Counted from the stretch's first letter, positions 6,077 through 13,122 are shown. The stretch is DNA of 13,122 nucleotides from Lentimicrobium sp. (GCA_022758945.1 JAEMQE010000152.1:1326-14447); one strand, 5' to 3'. Notes: generated by a model not told the origin, from the letters alone. Made by a program: numbers and translations.

Positions 6077-7321
6077 ATGAAAATGATAATAGACGATAAA
6101 GAGATAATTTTATTAAAAGTTTCTGGTCAGGATAAACCAGGTGTGACAGCTGGCTTAACATCCATATTGGCAAATTATGATGCCATTATCTTAGATATTG
6201 GTCAAGCCGATATTCACGATACGTTATCTTTGGGAATTTTATTTGAAATAAAAGCAGGTTCTTCTTCAGCACCTGTATTGAAAGATTTATTGTTCAAAGC
6301 CTATAATTTGGGAATTAATGTTAAGTTTATTCCGATTTCTATTCCTGATTACGAAATTTGGGTAAAAGGACAAAGCAAACAACGTTATATTATCAATGTT
6401 TTGGGTGAAAAGTTGACAGCAAAGCAGCTAGCCGCTGTGACCAAAATAATGTCAGACCAAAAATTGAATATTGATTCTATCATAAGATTAACAGGTAGAA
6501 CTTCGGTGGTGGAGATCGAAGAATATCCTCGTTCTTGTGTACAATTATCTGTAACTGGTCATATTGTCGATAAGACTTTAATGACGGCTAATTTTATGGA
6601 AATTTCAGGAAAGTATGATGTAGATATCTCTTTTCAAGAAGACAATATGTATAGAAGAAACAGACGTTTGGTGTGTTTTGATATGGATTCCACCTTAATT
6701 CAAACCGAAGTAATCGATGAATTAGCCGAGTTAGCTGGTGTTGGCGAACAAGTAAGAGCTATCACAGAATCAGCGATGAATGGCGAAATCGATTTTAGTG
6801 AAAGTTTCAAAAAACGGATGGCTTTGTTAGAAGGATTGAGCGAAGACGTTCTGCATAATGTGGCTATAAATTTACCTATAACAAAAGGAGCGCATCGCTT
6901 GATGAGAGCCTTAAAATATTACGGCTATAAAACCGCAATATTATCTGGAGGATTCACGTATTTTGGCGATTATTTACAAAAAGAATTGGGGATTGATTAC
7001 GTTTATGCCAATCAATTAGAGATTAAAGATGGTAAATTGACAGGCAACTATTTGGGCGAAATTGTGGATGGTCAAAAGAAAGCCGAATACCTAAAAGCCA
7101 TCGCCGAAAAAGAAGGCATTCACATCAACCAAACTATTGCTGTGGGCGATGGTGCGAATGATTTGCCTATGTTGAACTTGGCAGGTTTAGGAATTGCTTT
7201 TCACGCCAAACCGAAAGTAAAAGAAAATGCAGCCACTTCTATTTCTAGTCTAGGTCTTGACGGTATTTTATACTTATTAGGCTACCACGACAGACATATC
7301 GATATGATGCAGGAGGAGTAA
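6077..7321 (+). CDS. serB: Phosphoserine phosphatase SerB with N-terminal ACT domains
   Basis: This HAD-superfamily enzyme catalyses the last step of serine synthesis, phosphoserine to serine. From the ATG at 6077 it has 414 residues. An ACT domain opens at LLKVSGQDKPGVTAGL, and a second ACT-like region covers about 100-190. The phosphatase domain holds the nucleophile motif DMDST (Asp202, Asp204), motif II SGG (290-292), a lysine in GQKKAEYL (about 334) and motif IV GDGAND (357-362). ACT domains usually bind amino acids, which suggests feedback by serine or another amino acid (inference). The frame is open upstream to a GTG at 6005, but that extension (MKKHGIFFFISNRL...) is not family-like and overlaps a likely promoter. 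A second ATG at 6083 is also possible. The gene is monocistronic, with a terminator at 7341-7386. Confidence 0.94.
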   Translation: MKMIIDDKEIILLKVSGQDKPGVTAGLTSILANYDAIILDIGQADIHDTLSLGILFEIKAGSSSAPVLKDLLFKAYNLGINVKFIPISIPDYEIWVKGQSKQRYIINVLGEKLTAKQLAAVTKIMSDQKLNIDSIIRLTGRTSVVEIEEYPRSCVQLSVTGHIVDKTLMTANFMEISGKYDVDISFQEDNMYRRNRRLVCFDMDSTLIQTEVIDELAELAGVGEQVRAITESAMNGEIDFSESFKKRMALLEGLSEDVLHNVAINLPITKGAHRLMRALKYYGYKTAILSGGFTYFGDYLQKELGIDYVYANQLEIKDGKLTGNYLGEIVDGQKKAEYLKAIAEKEGIHINQTIAVGDGANDLPMLNLAGLGIAFHAKPKVKENAATSISSLGLDGILYLLGYHDRHIDMMQEE

Positions 7322-7340
7322 CTATTTCAAATTATATTAT

Positions 7341-7390
7341 AAAATAAGAATCCCGTTTTGAAATTTCAATACGGGATTCTTATTTTATTT
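7341..7390. terminator. Long bidirectional terminator between serB and the small lipoprotein gene
   Basis: The 16-base arms at 7341-7356 and 7371-7386 are perfectly complementary (core aagaatcccgt / acgggattctt). The loop ttgaaatttcaa is itself palindromic, so the helix can continue. A and T runs lie on both outer sides. It can stop serB from the left and the minus-strand lipoprotein gene, whose stop is at 7410, from the right. Confidence 0.9.
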
Positions 7391-7409
7391 TTTATATTTG
7401 TTTGTCGTG

Positions 7410-7541
7410 TTAAATTTTAGATTGGTCAAGAATTTGCTTTTCTGAAGCATTACAAATTCCTCTTGCCCCACAACTCATTCTATGTGGTCCGCAAGAAGCC
7501 AAAAAGGAAAGAACAAACGCTATTAAAAGTAGTTTTTTCAT
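7410..7541 (-). CDS. Small cysteine-containing lipoprotein, function unknown
   Basis: This is a 43-residue minus-strand gene. It starts MKKLLLIAFVLSFLASC: two lysines, a hydrophobic helix and a lipobox LASC with lipidation at Cys17. The mature peptide would be only 27 residues and has two more cysteines (24 and 30) in GPHRMSCGARGICN, followed by a polar tail ending in DQSKI. The ATG lies one base after the TAA of the GH3-family gene, so it is probably co-transcribed and translationally coupled with it. A terminator follows at 7341-7390. The absence of acidic residues after the Cys argues against the usual surface-export signal, so a periplasmic leaflet location is likely (inference). I do not recognise the family; no function should be assumed. 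Confidence 0.8.
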   Translation of the reverse strand: MKKLLLIAFVLSFLASCGPHRMSCGARGICNASEKQILDQSKI

Positions 7542-7542
7542 T

Positions 7543-9069
7543 TTATTGATTTACAATTATCTGCATATTTTTCAATTGTTCCAAATAATCTCTTTCATTC
7601 GACAATCGGGGAATTTTGTGTTGTCCTCCCAGTTTGTCTTTGTCTTTTAGCCAATCGTAAAATAAATTTTTACGTGCAACATTTATAACCAACGGATTCA
7701 GCGTCATATTATTAAATCGCTTTGCCTCGTAATCAGAATTTAAAGATTGCAAGGTTTCGTCCAATACTTTTTGGAACGCCTTTACATCATCCGGATTTTT
7801 CTTGAACTCAATCATCCATTCGTGTGCCCCTTTATCCTTGTCTTTCATAAAAACGGGAGCAACAGTATAATCTACTATTTCGGTTCTGGTAATTTGGCAG
7901 GCTTTGGCAATGGCCTGATCAGTATTTTCGACCATTAATTCTTCACCAAAAACATTAATGTGATGTTTGGTTCTTCCCGTCACCCGAATTCGGTATGGAT
8001 TTAATGAAGTAAAACGAACTGTATCGCCAATTAAATAACGCCACAAACCAGAATTCGTTGTGATGACAATAGCATAATTTTTGAAAAGTTCTACCTCTGA
8101 CAACCTAATCGTTTTTTGATTTGGAGTTCCAAAAGTATCCATTGGAATGAATTCATAGAAAATTCCATAATCCAGCATTAGTAATAAATCACTGGAATCA
8201 TTCAAATCCTGAATGGCAAAAAATCCTTCTGAGGCATTGTATATTTCGTAATATTTGAAATCGTTTTTCGGCAGAATATTTTTATATTGTTCTCGATAGG
8301 GTTCAAAACTAACTCCACCGTGAAAATAAACTTCCAGATTGGGCCAAAGTTCCATCAAATTTCCTCTGCCAGTTTCTTCAAGTAATTTGTTCATTAAAAC
8401 CAACATCCAGGAAGGAACACCGGCAAAACTGGTTACATTTTCGTTTTTGACTTCGTTTATTATTGCAGGAAGTTTCGTTGCCCAATCGCTCATCAACGAG
8501 ATTTCCTTATTTGGAGTGCTGCTGAAATCAGCCCAAAGTGGCATGTTTTCAATTAAAATAGCCGATAAATCCCCAAAAAAAGTATTGTTGTTTTCATAAA
8601 TTTGGGAACTTCCGCCAAGGCGAAGACTTTTCCCCAAAAACATTTCAGAATTTTCATTATTGTTCAAATATATACACAACAAATCCTTACCCGCTTTGTA
8701 ATGGCAGTCTTCCAATGCTTCGGGACTTACAGGAATAAATTTGCTTTTGGCATTTGTAGTTCCGCTGGATTTGGCAAACCATTTTACAGGAGTTGCCCAG
8801 AAAACATTCTGTTCGCCTTTTCGGGTGCGTTCTAACAAAGGCTGCAATTCTTCGTAGTTAGAAACAGGAACTCTTTCGGCGAAAGTGGCATACGAATTTA
8901 CGGAAGCGTAGTCGTATTTTTGACCTAAAATTGTATTTTCTGAGGCTCGAATCAAGTTCATTAACAATTCTTCCTGAACTTCATTTGGGTATTTTAAAAA
9001 AAGTTCTATTTGATGAATTCTCTGTTTGAGAACCCAAGAAGCGAAAGAATTGATTACAGCTATTGGCAT
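7543..9069 (-). CDS. GH3-family acyl-adenylate-forming enzyme
   Basis: This 508-residue protein belongs to the GH3 family of the ANL adenylating superfamily. Plant members conjugate acyl acids such as auxin or jasmonate to amino acids. Bacterial substrates are unknown to me, and the common database name 'auxin-responsive promoter' is misleading. Motif 1 is SSGTTNAKSKFIPVS (101-115), the ATP phosphate loop. Motif 2 is YNASEG (277-282). Motif 3 is RYLIGDTVRF (344-353), followed by VTGRTKHHINVFGEE (363-377), which leads into the C-terminal lid domain. All adenylation motifs look intact, so it should activate a carboxylate with ATP. It is divergent from the DUF2797 gene and coupled to a tiny lipoprotein gene at its 3' end. 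The ATG at 9069 is preceded on its own strand by a heptamer array. Confidence 0.9.
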   Translation of the reverse strand: MPIAVINSFASWVLKQRIHQIELFLKYPNEVQEELLMNLIRASENTILGQKYDYASVNSYATFAERVPVSNYEELQPLLERTRKGEQNVFWATPVKWFAKSSGTTNAKSKFIPVSPEALEDCHYKAGKDLLCIYLNNNENSEMFLGKSLRLGGSSQIYENNNTFFGDLSAILIENMPLWADFSSTPNKEISLMSDWATKLPAIINEVKNENVTSFAGVPSWMLVLMNKLLEETGRGNLMELWPNLEVYFHGGVSFEPYREQYKNILPKNDFKYYEIYNASEGFFAIQDLNDSSDLLLMLDYGIFYEFIPMDTFGTPNQKTIRLSEVELFKNYAIVITTNSGLWRYLIGDTVRFTSLNPYRIRVTGRTKHHINVFGEELMVENTDQAIAKACQITRTEIVDYTVAPVFMKDKDKGAHEWMIEFKKNPDDVKAFQKVLDETLQSLNSDYEAKRFNNMTLNPLVINVARKNLFYDWLKDKDKLGGQHKIPRLSNERDYLEQLKNMQIIVNQ

Positions 9070-9073
9070 TCTG

Positions 9074-9105
9074 ATTTTAGATTTTAGAATTAGGATTTTA
9101 GATTT
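9074..9105 (-). repeat. Heptamer array before the GH3-family start codon (minus strand)
   Basis: On the plus strand this reads attttag-attttag, an imperfect segment, then attttag-attt. On the coding (minus) strand it is therefore a ctaaaat/aaaatct array ending a few bases before the ATG. It mirrors the array at 9201-9224 across the divergent gap. Confidence 0.6.
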
Positions 9106-9142
9106 GAAAAAAGGGGAACAAACACTAACTTTACAACTTTAT

Positions 9143-9150
9143 CAAAAATA
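9143..9150 (-). promoter_or_regulatory. Candidate -7 promoter box for the GH3-family gene
   Basis: On the minus strand this reads TATTTTTG, an exact match to TAnnTTTG, about 75 bases before the GH3 start codon. No clear -33 element is seen, and the surrounding sequence is A/T-rich, so chance occurrence is possible. Confidence 0.3.
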
Positions 9151-9200
9151 GTGTTTTTTTTTTAAGTTTTAGAAATTTCTAATTTCTATTTCTCGATTCG

Positions 9201-9224
9201 AAAATCTAAAATCTAAAATCTAAA
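9201..9224 (+). repeat. Heptamer array (aaaatct x3) running into the DUF2797 start codon
   Basis: Three perfect tandem aaaatct units (9201-9207, 9208-9214, 9215-9221) are followed by aaa and then the ATG at 9225, so that a fourth unit would merge into the start codon. There is no Shine-Dalgarno sequence. Confidence 0.7.
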
Positions 9225-10019
9225 ATGACTTACGAAGGCGTACTTTCTAAAATGCAAACCGAATTTGGGAATCCAATTCAATATTATCTGGTTTTTGAAA
9301 ACAGTTTTTTGAACGTGAATCAATTACTGAATAAAAATTTGGAAATTAATTTTGTGGGTTACCAATGTTTGAATTGCGGTAAAAAGAAGAAAATCTATCG
9401 TCAGGGATTTTGCTATGACTGTTTTTATTCCAGCCCAGCGGTTGGCGATTGGATTATGAAGCCTGAATTGAGCACGGCGCATCTTGGCATTCAGGACAGA
9501 GATTTGGTTTATGAAGAAAAAGTACAATTGCAACCGCATATTGTCTATTTGGCTTTATCAAGTGAAGTAAAAGTAGGTGTAACCCGAAAAACTCAAATGC
9601 CTACACGATGGATTGATCAGGGCGCAACCCAAGCGATTTCAATTGTGGAAGTTCCAAATCGTTATCTGGCAGGAATTACCGAAGTCGCTTTGAAAAACCA
9701 TTATGCCGATAAAACCAATTGGCGAAAAATGCTCCAAAACGATGTCGTACAAGTTGATTTAATTGCCGAAAGATTGAAAGTCGAGAACTTAATTCCCGCC
9801 GAAGTTCAGGAATATTTCTACTCGGAGAAAAACGATTTATACGAAATGCACTTTCCCGTTTTGGAATATCCAAAAAAAATAAACAGTTTAAGTTTAGAAA
9901 AAATGCCCAATTTTCAAGGAAAACTCACCGGAATTAAAGGGCAATATTTAATCTTTGAAGACGGAACCGTTTTTAATATTAGAAGTTCCGAAGGATATGT
10001 GGTGCAAATAAATATTTAA
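9225..10019 (+). CDS. DUF2797 protein with a four-cysteine zinc motif
   Basis: This 264-residue protein is recognised as the DUF2797 family, whose function is uncharacterised. An N-terminal region with 'SFLNVNQLL' (27-35) is followed by a probable zinc ribbon: CLNC (48-51) and CYDC (63-66) spaced by 11 residues. The central conserved block runs VYLALSSEVKVGVTRKT (107-123), PTRWIDQGA (126-134) and AGITEVALKNHY (149-160). Its Y..., K-V-G-V-T, Arg and Glu order recalls a GIY-YIG-type core (hypothesis). The C terminus (about 231-264) is a small beta unit, GKLTGIKGQYLIF then DGTVFNIRSSEGYVV. No signal peptide or membrane segment is seen. It shares a 155-base divergent region with the GH3-family gene, and it converges on sppA. 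Confidence 0.85.
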   Translation: MTYEGVLSKMQTEFGNPIQYYLVFENSFLNVNQLLNKNLEINFVGYQCLNCGKKKKIYRQGFCYDCFYSSPAVGDWIMKPELSTAHLGIQDRDLVYEEKVQLQPHIVYLALSSEVKVGVTRKTQMPTRWIDQGATQAISIVEVPNRYLAGITEVALKNHYADKTNWRKMLQNDVVQVDLIAERLKVENLIPAEVQEYFYSEKNDLYEMHFPVLEYPKKINSLSLEKMPNFQGKLTGIKGQYLIFEDGTVFNIRSSEGYVVQINI

Positions 10020-10059
10020 AACAAAACCCTTTCAATCCCATGGCATAGGACTAAAAGGG
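10018..10059 (-). terminator. Rho-independent terminator after sppA (minus strand)
   Basis: On the minus strand cccttttagtcc pairs with ggattgaaaggg over 12 bases with two G.T pairs, around the 9-base loop tatgccatg. The run ttttgtttt follows. It fits the 60-base gap between the convergent DUF2797 and sppA genes. In the plus direction there is no T-run directly after the stem, so it should mainly serve sppA. Confidence 0.75.
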
Positions 10060-10079
10060 CAAACTATTAAAAAAAATAT

Positions 10080-11840
10080 TTATTGAATTGTAATCTCAAA
10101 AGGCATCATTGCCTGAACTCCTTTTTGAGATTGCATTCTTTTAATTTGTTCCATCAAGCGATACGTTTCATCGCCTAATTCTTCTTTTATAAAGGCTTCT
10201 TTTGATTTTGCAAAAGGTAGATTTTCTAAAATATCGTTAATGTTCTTTTCGAATTCAGGGAAATTTTGTGTTTTGTAGTTTTTAATTTTGGCTAAACTTG
10301 CTGCTTCTTTTAAGGCATCATCCAAACCACCAATTTTATCTACAAGTCCAATTTTTAAAGCTTGAGAACCTGACCAAACTCTGCCTTGCGCAATAGAATC
10401 TACTTGTGCAAACGACATCTTTCGTCCTTCGGCAACGTGTGATACAAATGTTTTGTAAATATGCTCGACTCCTTCAAGAGTAACTGCTTTAAATTTTTCG
10501 TCCATTGGCACAAACGGACTGTATTCCGCTGCGTTTTCATTGGTTTTTACTTGTTCTGTGTGAATACCAATTTTCGTTGCCAATTGAGTGAAATTTGGCA
10601 ATATTCCAAAAACGCCTATTGAACCAGTAATAGTGTTGTTTTCGGCAAAAATCTTATTAGCATTACAAGCAATATAATAACCTCCCGAAGCTGCATAATT
10701 TCCCATTGAAACCACAACGGGTTTTACTTTTTTGGTCAATTCGATTTCTCTCCAAATCAAATCTGATGTTAACGCATTTCCGCCGGGACTATTAATTCGA
10801 AGCACAATTGCTTTTATATTTTTGTCTTTTCTTGCTTCCATTAGCGAGCGACGCATTGAGCCTTCACCAATGGTGTTGACATCCCCTTCTCCACTCATAA
10901 TTTCTCCCTGAGCATAAATAATGGCGATTTTGTCTTTACTATCAAAGCTTTCCGAAGTAGTTGCGATTTTTCTGGCATAATCTAAAATGCTTATTTTGTT
11001 GTAATCTTTATCATTGTCAACCTTTAAAGCTTTTTTAATGGCATTATGATAGATATCTTCATAAGCCACGACATCGACTAATTTTTCAGATTTCGCCATT
11101 TCGGGAGTTCTCGCCAGAAGTCCGTTGGCAATTTCGTTTAATTTTGCTGTCGAAATTTTTCTGCTTTTCGAAATATCCTCAAGAACAGAACTCCATACTG
11201 AATTCAATAATGCCAAAGTTTGTTCTCTATTGGCGTCGCTCATTTTGTTGTCCAAGAAAGGCTCCACGGCACTTTTGTATTTTCCGTGACGTATCACTTC
11301 CATTTTCACGCCCGTTTTATCCTGAAGATCTTTGAAAAACATTAATTCGGCAGATAAACCTTTGAAATCTAAATCGCCAACCGGATTAATGTAAACCGTA
11401 TTGGCAACAGAATTTAAATAATATTCTTTTTGTGAATACGAATTGGCATAAGCCATTACAAATTTTCCTGATTTTTTGAAGTCTTCCAATGCATCACGCA
11501 AGGCTTTATATTGGGCAATTCCCAAGTCAGAATTGTCATTTAAAATCGAAATTCCCTTAATGTCATCATCCGTTTTTGCTTCTTCGATGGCATTTATAAT
11601 ATCCGAAAGACCTACTTTTTCTCCATCGGCTAAAATGGTCATCCAAGGATCTTTGTATTTACCGGCATAGTCATTTTTGATGTGTTCCAAGTTTAATTCG
11701 ATAACCGAATTATTTTTGACCGCTATTTCTTCTGATTCTCCACCAAAAATCATCGCAATCATTATTATTCCAAAAACGAACAACATTAAAAAGACAAATA
11801 TGCCTACGATGGTTGCCAAAACATTTCCTAAAAATCTCAT
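10080..11840 (-). CDS. sppA: Signal peptide peptidase SppA (long, 67K type)
   Basis: This 586-residue inner-membrane serine protease belongs to the S49 family; it degrades cleaved signal peptides. An N-terminal membrane helix covers about 8-32. Two tandem S49 domains follow. The first carries the general-base lysine in YKSAVEPF (Lys189). The second carries NSPGGNALTSDLIW (350-363) and the nucleophile in YAASGGYYIA (Ser385), followed by NTITGSIGVFG (402-412). Both catalytic residues match the Escherichia coli Lys/Ser dyad by motif, and the length is that of the double-domain form. It is divergent from folK and has its own terminator at 10018-10059. Two candidate promoters lie in the 135-base gap upstream. 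Confidence 0.95.
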   Translation of the reverse strand: MRFLGNVLATIVGIFVFLMLFVFGIIMIAMIFGGESEEIAVKNNSVIELNLEHIKNDYAGKYKDPWMTILADGEKVGLSDIINAIEEAKTDDDIKGISILNDNSDLGIAQYKALRDALEDFKKSGKFVMAYANSYSQKEYYLNSVANTVYINPVGDLDFKGLSAELMFFKDLQDKTGVKMEVIRHGKYKSAVEPFLDNKMSDANREQTLALLNSVWSSVLEDISKSRKISTAKLNEIANGLLARTPEMAKSEKLVDVVAYEDIYHNAIKKALKVDNDKDYNKISILDYARKIATTSESFDSKDKIAIIYAQGEIMSGEGDVNTIGEGSMRRSLMEARKDKNIKAIVLRINSPGGNALTSDLIWREIELTKKVKPVVVSMGNYAASGGYYIACNANKIFAENNTITGSIGVFGILPNFTQLATKIGIHTEQVKTNENAAEYSPFVPMDEKFKAVTLEGVEHIYKTFVSHVAEGRKMSFAQVDSIAQGRVWSGSQALKIGLVDKIGGLDDALKEAASLAKIKNYKTQNFPEFEKNINDILENLPFAKSKEAFIKEELGDETYRLMEQIKRMQSQKGVQAMMPFEITIQ

Positions 11841-11883
11841 AATTCTGTTTTTTTAATAAGTAGCAAAAAGGGTTGATGCGTTA

Positions 11884-11891
11884 CAAATTTA
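11884..11891 (-). promoter_or_regulatory. Candidate -7 promoter box for sppA
   Basis: On the minus strand this reads TAAATTTG, an exact TAnnTTTG match about 43 bases upstream of the sppA ATG. A TTG at 11918-11920 lies 26 bases further up, longer than the usual spacing. A second exact match, TATATTTG, lies at 11929-11936 on the same strand and could be an alternative. Confidence 0.45.
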
Positions 11892-11945
11892 AACACGAAA
11901 ACTAAAAAAATAGTTATCAACACGGGGACAAATATAGTTCAATTC

Positions 11946-11953
11946 TAAAATTG
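11946..11953 (+). promoter_or_regulatory. Candidate -7 promoter box for folK-dNK
   Basis: TAAAATTG differs at one position from TAnnTTTG and would give a leader of roughly 15 bases. TTAATTTG at 11960-11967 is another one-mismatch match but would leave almost no leader. Both overlap the region used for the divergent sppA promoters. Confidence 0.25.
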
Positions 11954-11975
11954 TTTTAGTTAATTTGTGGTTAAT

Positions 11976-13112
11976 ATGAAATCACAGCATCAGGTCGTTT
12001 TATCCCTCGGGACCAATCAAGGCAATCGTCTTGAAAACGTGGAGCATAGCCTTGAAATGATACATCGGGAAATAGGTACGATTATCAAAATTTCGAAGTT
12101 GTATGAAACGCCTTCTTGGGGTTTTGATAGCGACGCCTTCTACAATTGTGTTTTGGTTATTCATACTTTTAGCTCTGCCCATAAAATTTTAGACCAAATA
12201 TTGAATATTGAAAGACGATTGGGTCGAGTTCGCGGAGATACTTTAGAATACCAATCCCGGATTATTGATATTGATTTAATCACTTTCGACGAAGAAATTA
12301 TTAACACTGAAGAACTTCAGATTCCGCATCCGTTGATGCAAAACAGAAAGTTCGTTTTGTTGCCAATGATGGATTTGAATTTAGACTGGAAACATCCTGT
12401 TTTTCACAAAAAAACTGCCGAATTACTAGAAACCTCTCCAGACAATAGTGTTTGCACAATTGTACAGAATTTAGAAATGCCATTGGATAGCATTCCTTTG
12501 GAACAATTCAATTACATTGCTTTTGAAGGGAATATTGGAGCTGGAAAAACAACCTTAACCACAAAAATTGCTGAAGATTTTAATGCCAAAACGGTCTTGG
12601 AACGCTTTGCCGATAATCCTTTTCTTCCAAAATTTTACGAAGATCAAAACCGTTATGCTTTTCCGCTTGAAATGTCATTTCTCGCCGACAGATACAAACA
12701 ATTATCTGATGATTTGGCGCAATTTGATTTGTTTAAGGATTTTATCGTAGCCGACTATCATATTTTTAAATCCTTAATTTTTGCCAAAATAACGCTTGCC
12801 GAAGACGAATATCGTTTGTATCGAACGCTGTTTGATATTGTTTATAGAGAAATGCCGAAACCGGATTTGTATATTTATTTATACCAAAACACAGAGCGTT
12901 TATTGGAAAATATTAAGAAAAGAGGCAGAGATTATGAGCAAAAAATTCCAGCTTCTTATTTGGATAAAATCAATAATGGGTACCTCGATTACATAAAATC
13001 TCAAACCGAATTGAATGTTTTGATTATCGATGTTTCGGATAGAGATTTTGTAAAAAATCAGGAAGATTACCTTTATATTTTGGATGAAATTCAACAGAAG
13101 ATTAGCCAATAG
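11976..13112 (+). CDS. folK: Fusion of FolK (HPPK) with a deoxynucleoside kinase
   Basis: This 378-residue protein has two enzymes in one chain. Residues 1 to about 160 are 6-hydroxymethyl-7,8-dihydropterin pyrophosphokinase of folate synthesis: LSLGTNQGNR (9-18), YETPSWGF (43-50), the metal-binding SRIIDIDLITFD (94-105, Asp98 and Asp100) and IPHPLMQNRKFVLLP (116-130). After a linker of about 20 residues, 179-378 is a deoxynucleoside kinase for purine deoxynucleoside salvage. It has P-loop EGNIGAGKTT (184-193), DRY (238-240), ADYHIFKSLIFA (259-270) and the lid region KKRGRDYEQKI (314-324). Both catalytic cores look intact. I chose the ATG at 11976 over an in-frame GTG at 11967, because the family starts close to the first strand (QVVLSLGTN) and a possible promoter box ends at 11967. 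It is divergent from sppA. Confidence 0.93.
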   Translation: MKSQHQVVLSLGTNQGNRLENVEHSLEMIHREIGTIIKISKLYETPSWGFDSDAFYNCVLVIHTFSSAHKILDQILNIERRLGRVRGDTLEYQSRIIDIDLITFDEEIINTEELQIPHPLMQNRKFVLLPMMDLNLDWKHPVFHKKTAELLETSPDNSVCTIVQNLEMPLDSIPLEQFNYIAFEGNIGAGKTTLTTKIAEDFNAKTVLERFADNPFLPKFYEDQNRYAFPLEMSFLADRYKQLSDDLAQFDLFKDFIVADYHIFKSLIFAKITLAEDEYRLYRTLFDIVYREMPKPDLYIYLYQNTERLLENIKKRGRDYEQKIPASYLDKINNGYLDYIKSQTELNVLIIDVSDRDFVKNQEDYLYILDEIQQKISQ

Positions 13113-13122
13113 AAATTGGTTT

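Noticed and set aside
7543..9069. Plant-like auxin response function for the GH3 protein
   Set aside because: The family name comes from plants; the sequence supports an acyl-adenylating enzyme only, with no evidence for auxin as a substrate.
10020..10079. Bidirectional terminator shared by the DUF2797 gene and sppA
   Set aside because: The stem is followed by a T-run only on the minus strand; in the plus direction the sequence after the stem is caaactattaaaa, so use by the DUF2797 gene is unsupported.

Overview
This looks like a chromosomal segment of a Flavobacterium-like member of the Bacteroidota. The evidence is the AT-rich sequence, the lack of Shine-Dalgarno sites with A-rich leaders instead, TAnnTTTG-type promoter boxes, Bacteroidota-type lipoproteins, and the gene content: a receiver-less sigma-54 activator next to lptE, a GH3-family acyl-adenylase facing a DUF2797 gene, and a folK fused to a deoxynucleoside kinase. 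Most of the window is housekeeping sequence. I see no rRNA, tRNA, CRISPR array, prophage or recognised transposase.

Layout. (1) 1-81 is the end of a miaB-like gene. (2) 87-617 is a cassette: a small GxxExxY-family (PD-(D/E)XK-like) gene bracketed by inverted copies of a cacgaattt-rich repeat. It seems to have been inserted between miaB and the next gene. (3) 644-3736 is a co-directional run: sigma-54 activator, lptE, a TPR-containing protein and secG. It ends in a strong terminator and is interrupted by two related palindromic repeats. (4) 3877-5869 is groES-groEL, with a C5/G5 hairpin between the genes and a terminator after groEL. (5) 6077-7321 is serB, followed by a long bidirectional terminator. 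(6) 7410-9069, minus strand, is a GH3-family enzyme and, one base after its stop, a 43-residue cysteine-containing lipoprotein gene. (7) 9225-10019 is a divergent DUF2797 gene. (8) 10080-11840, minus strand, is sppA with its own terminator. (9) 11976-13112, divergent from sppA, is the folK-dNK fusion.

Shared themes are envelope biogenesis and protein quality control: LptE delivers LPS to the outer membrane, SecG exports proteins, GroESL folds them and SppA degrades leftover signal peptides. Metabolic genes supply serine (SerB), folate and salvaged deoxynucleotides (the FolK-dNK fusion). The observations most worth a second look are the GxxExxY cassette with its inverted repeats, the tiny lipoprotein gene coupled to GH3, a possible GIY-YIG-like core in the DUF2797 protein, and 7-base tandem arrays placed in the sense orientation directly before several start codons. 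None of these is proved here to be a new system.
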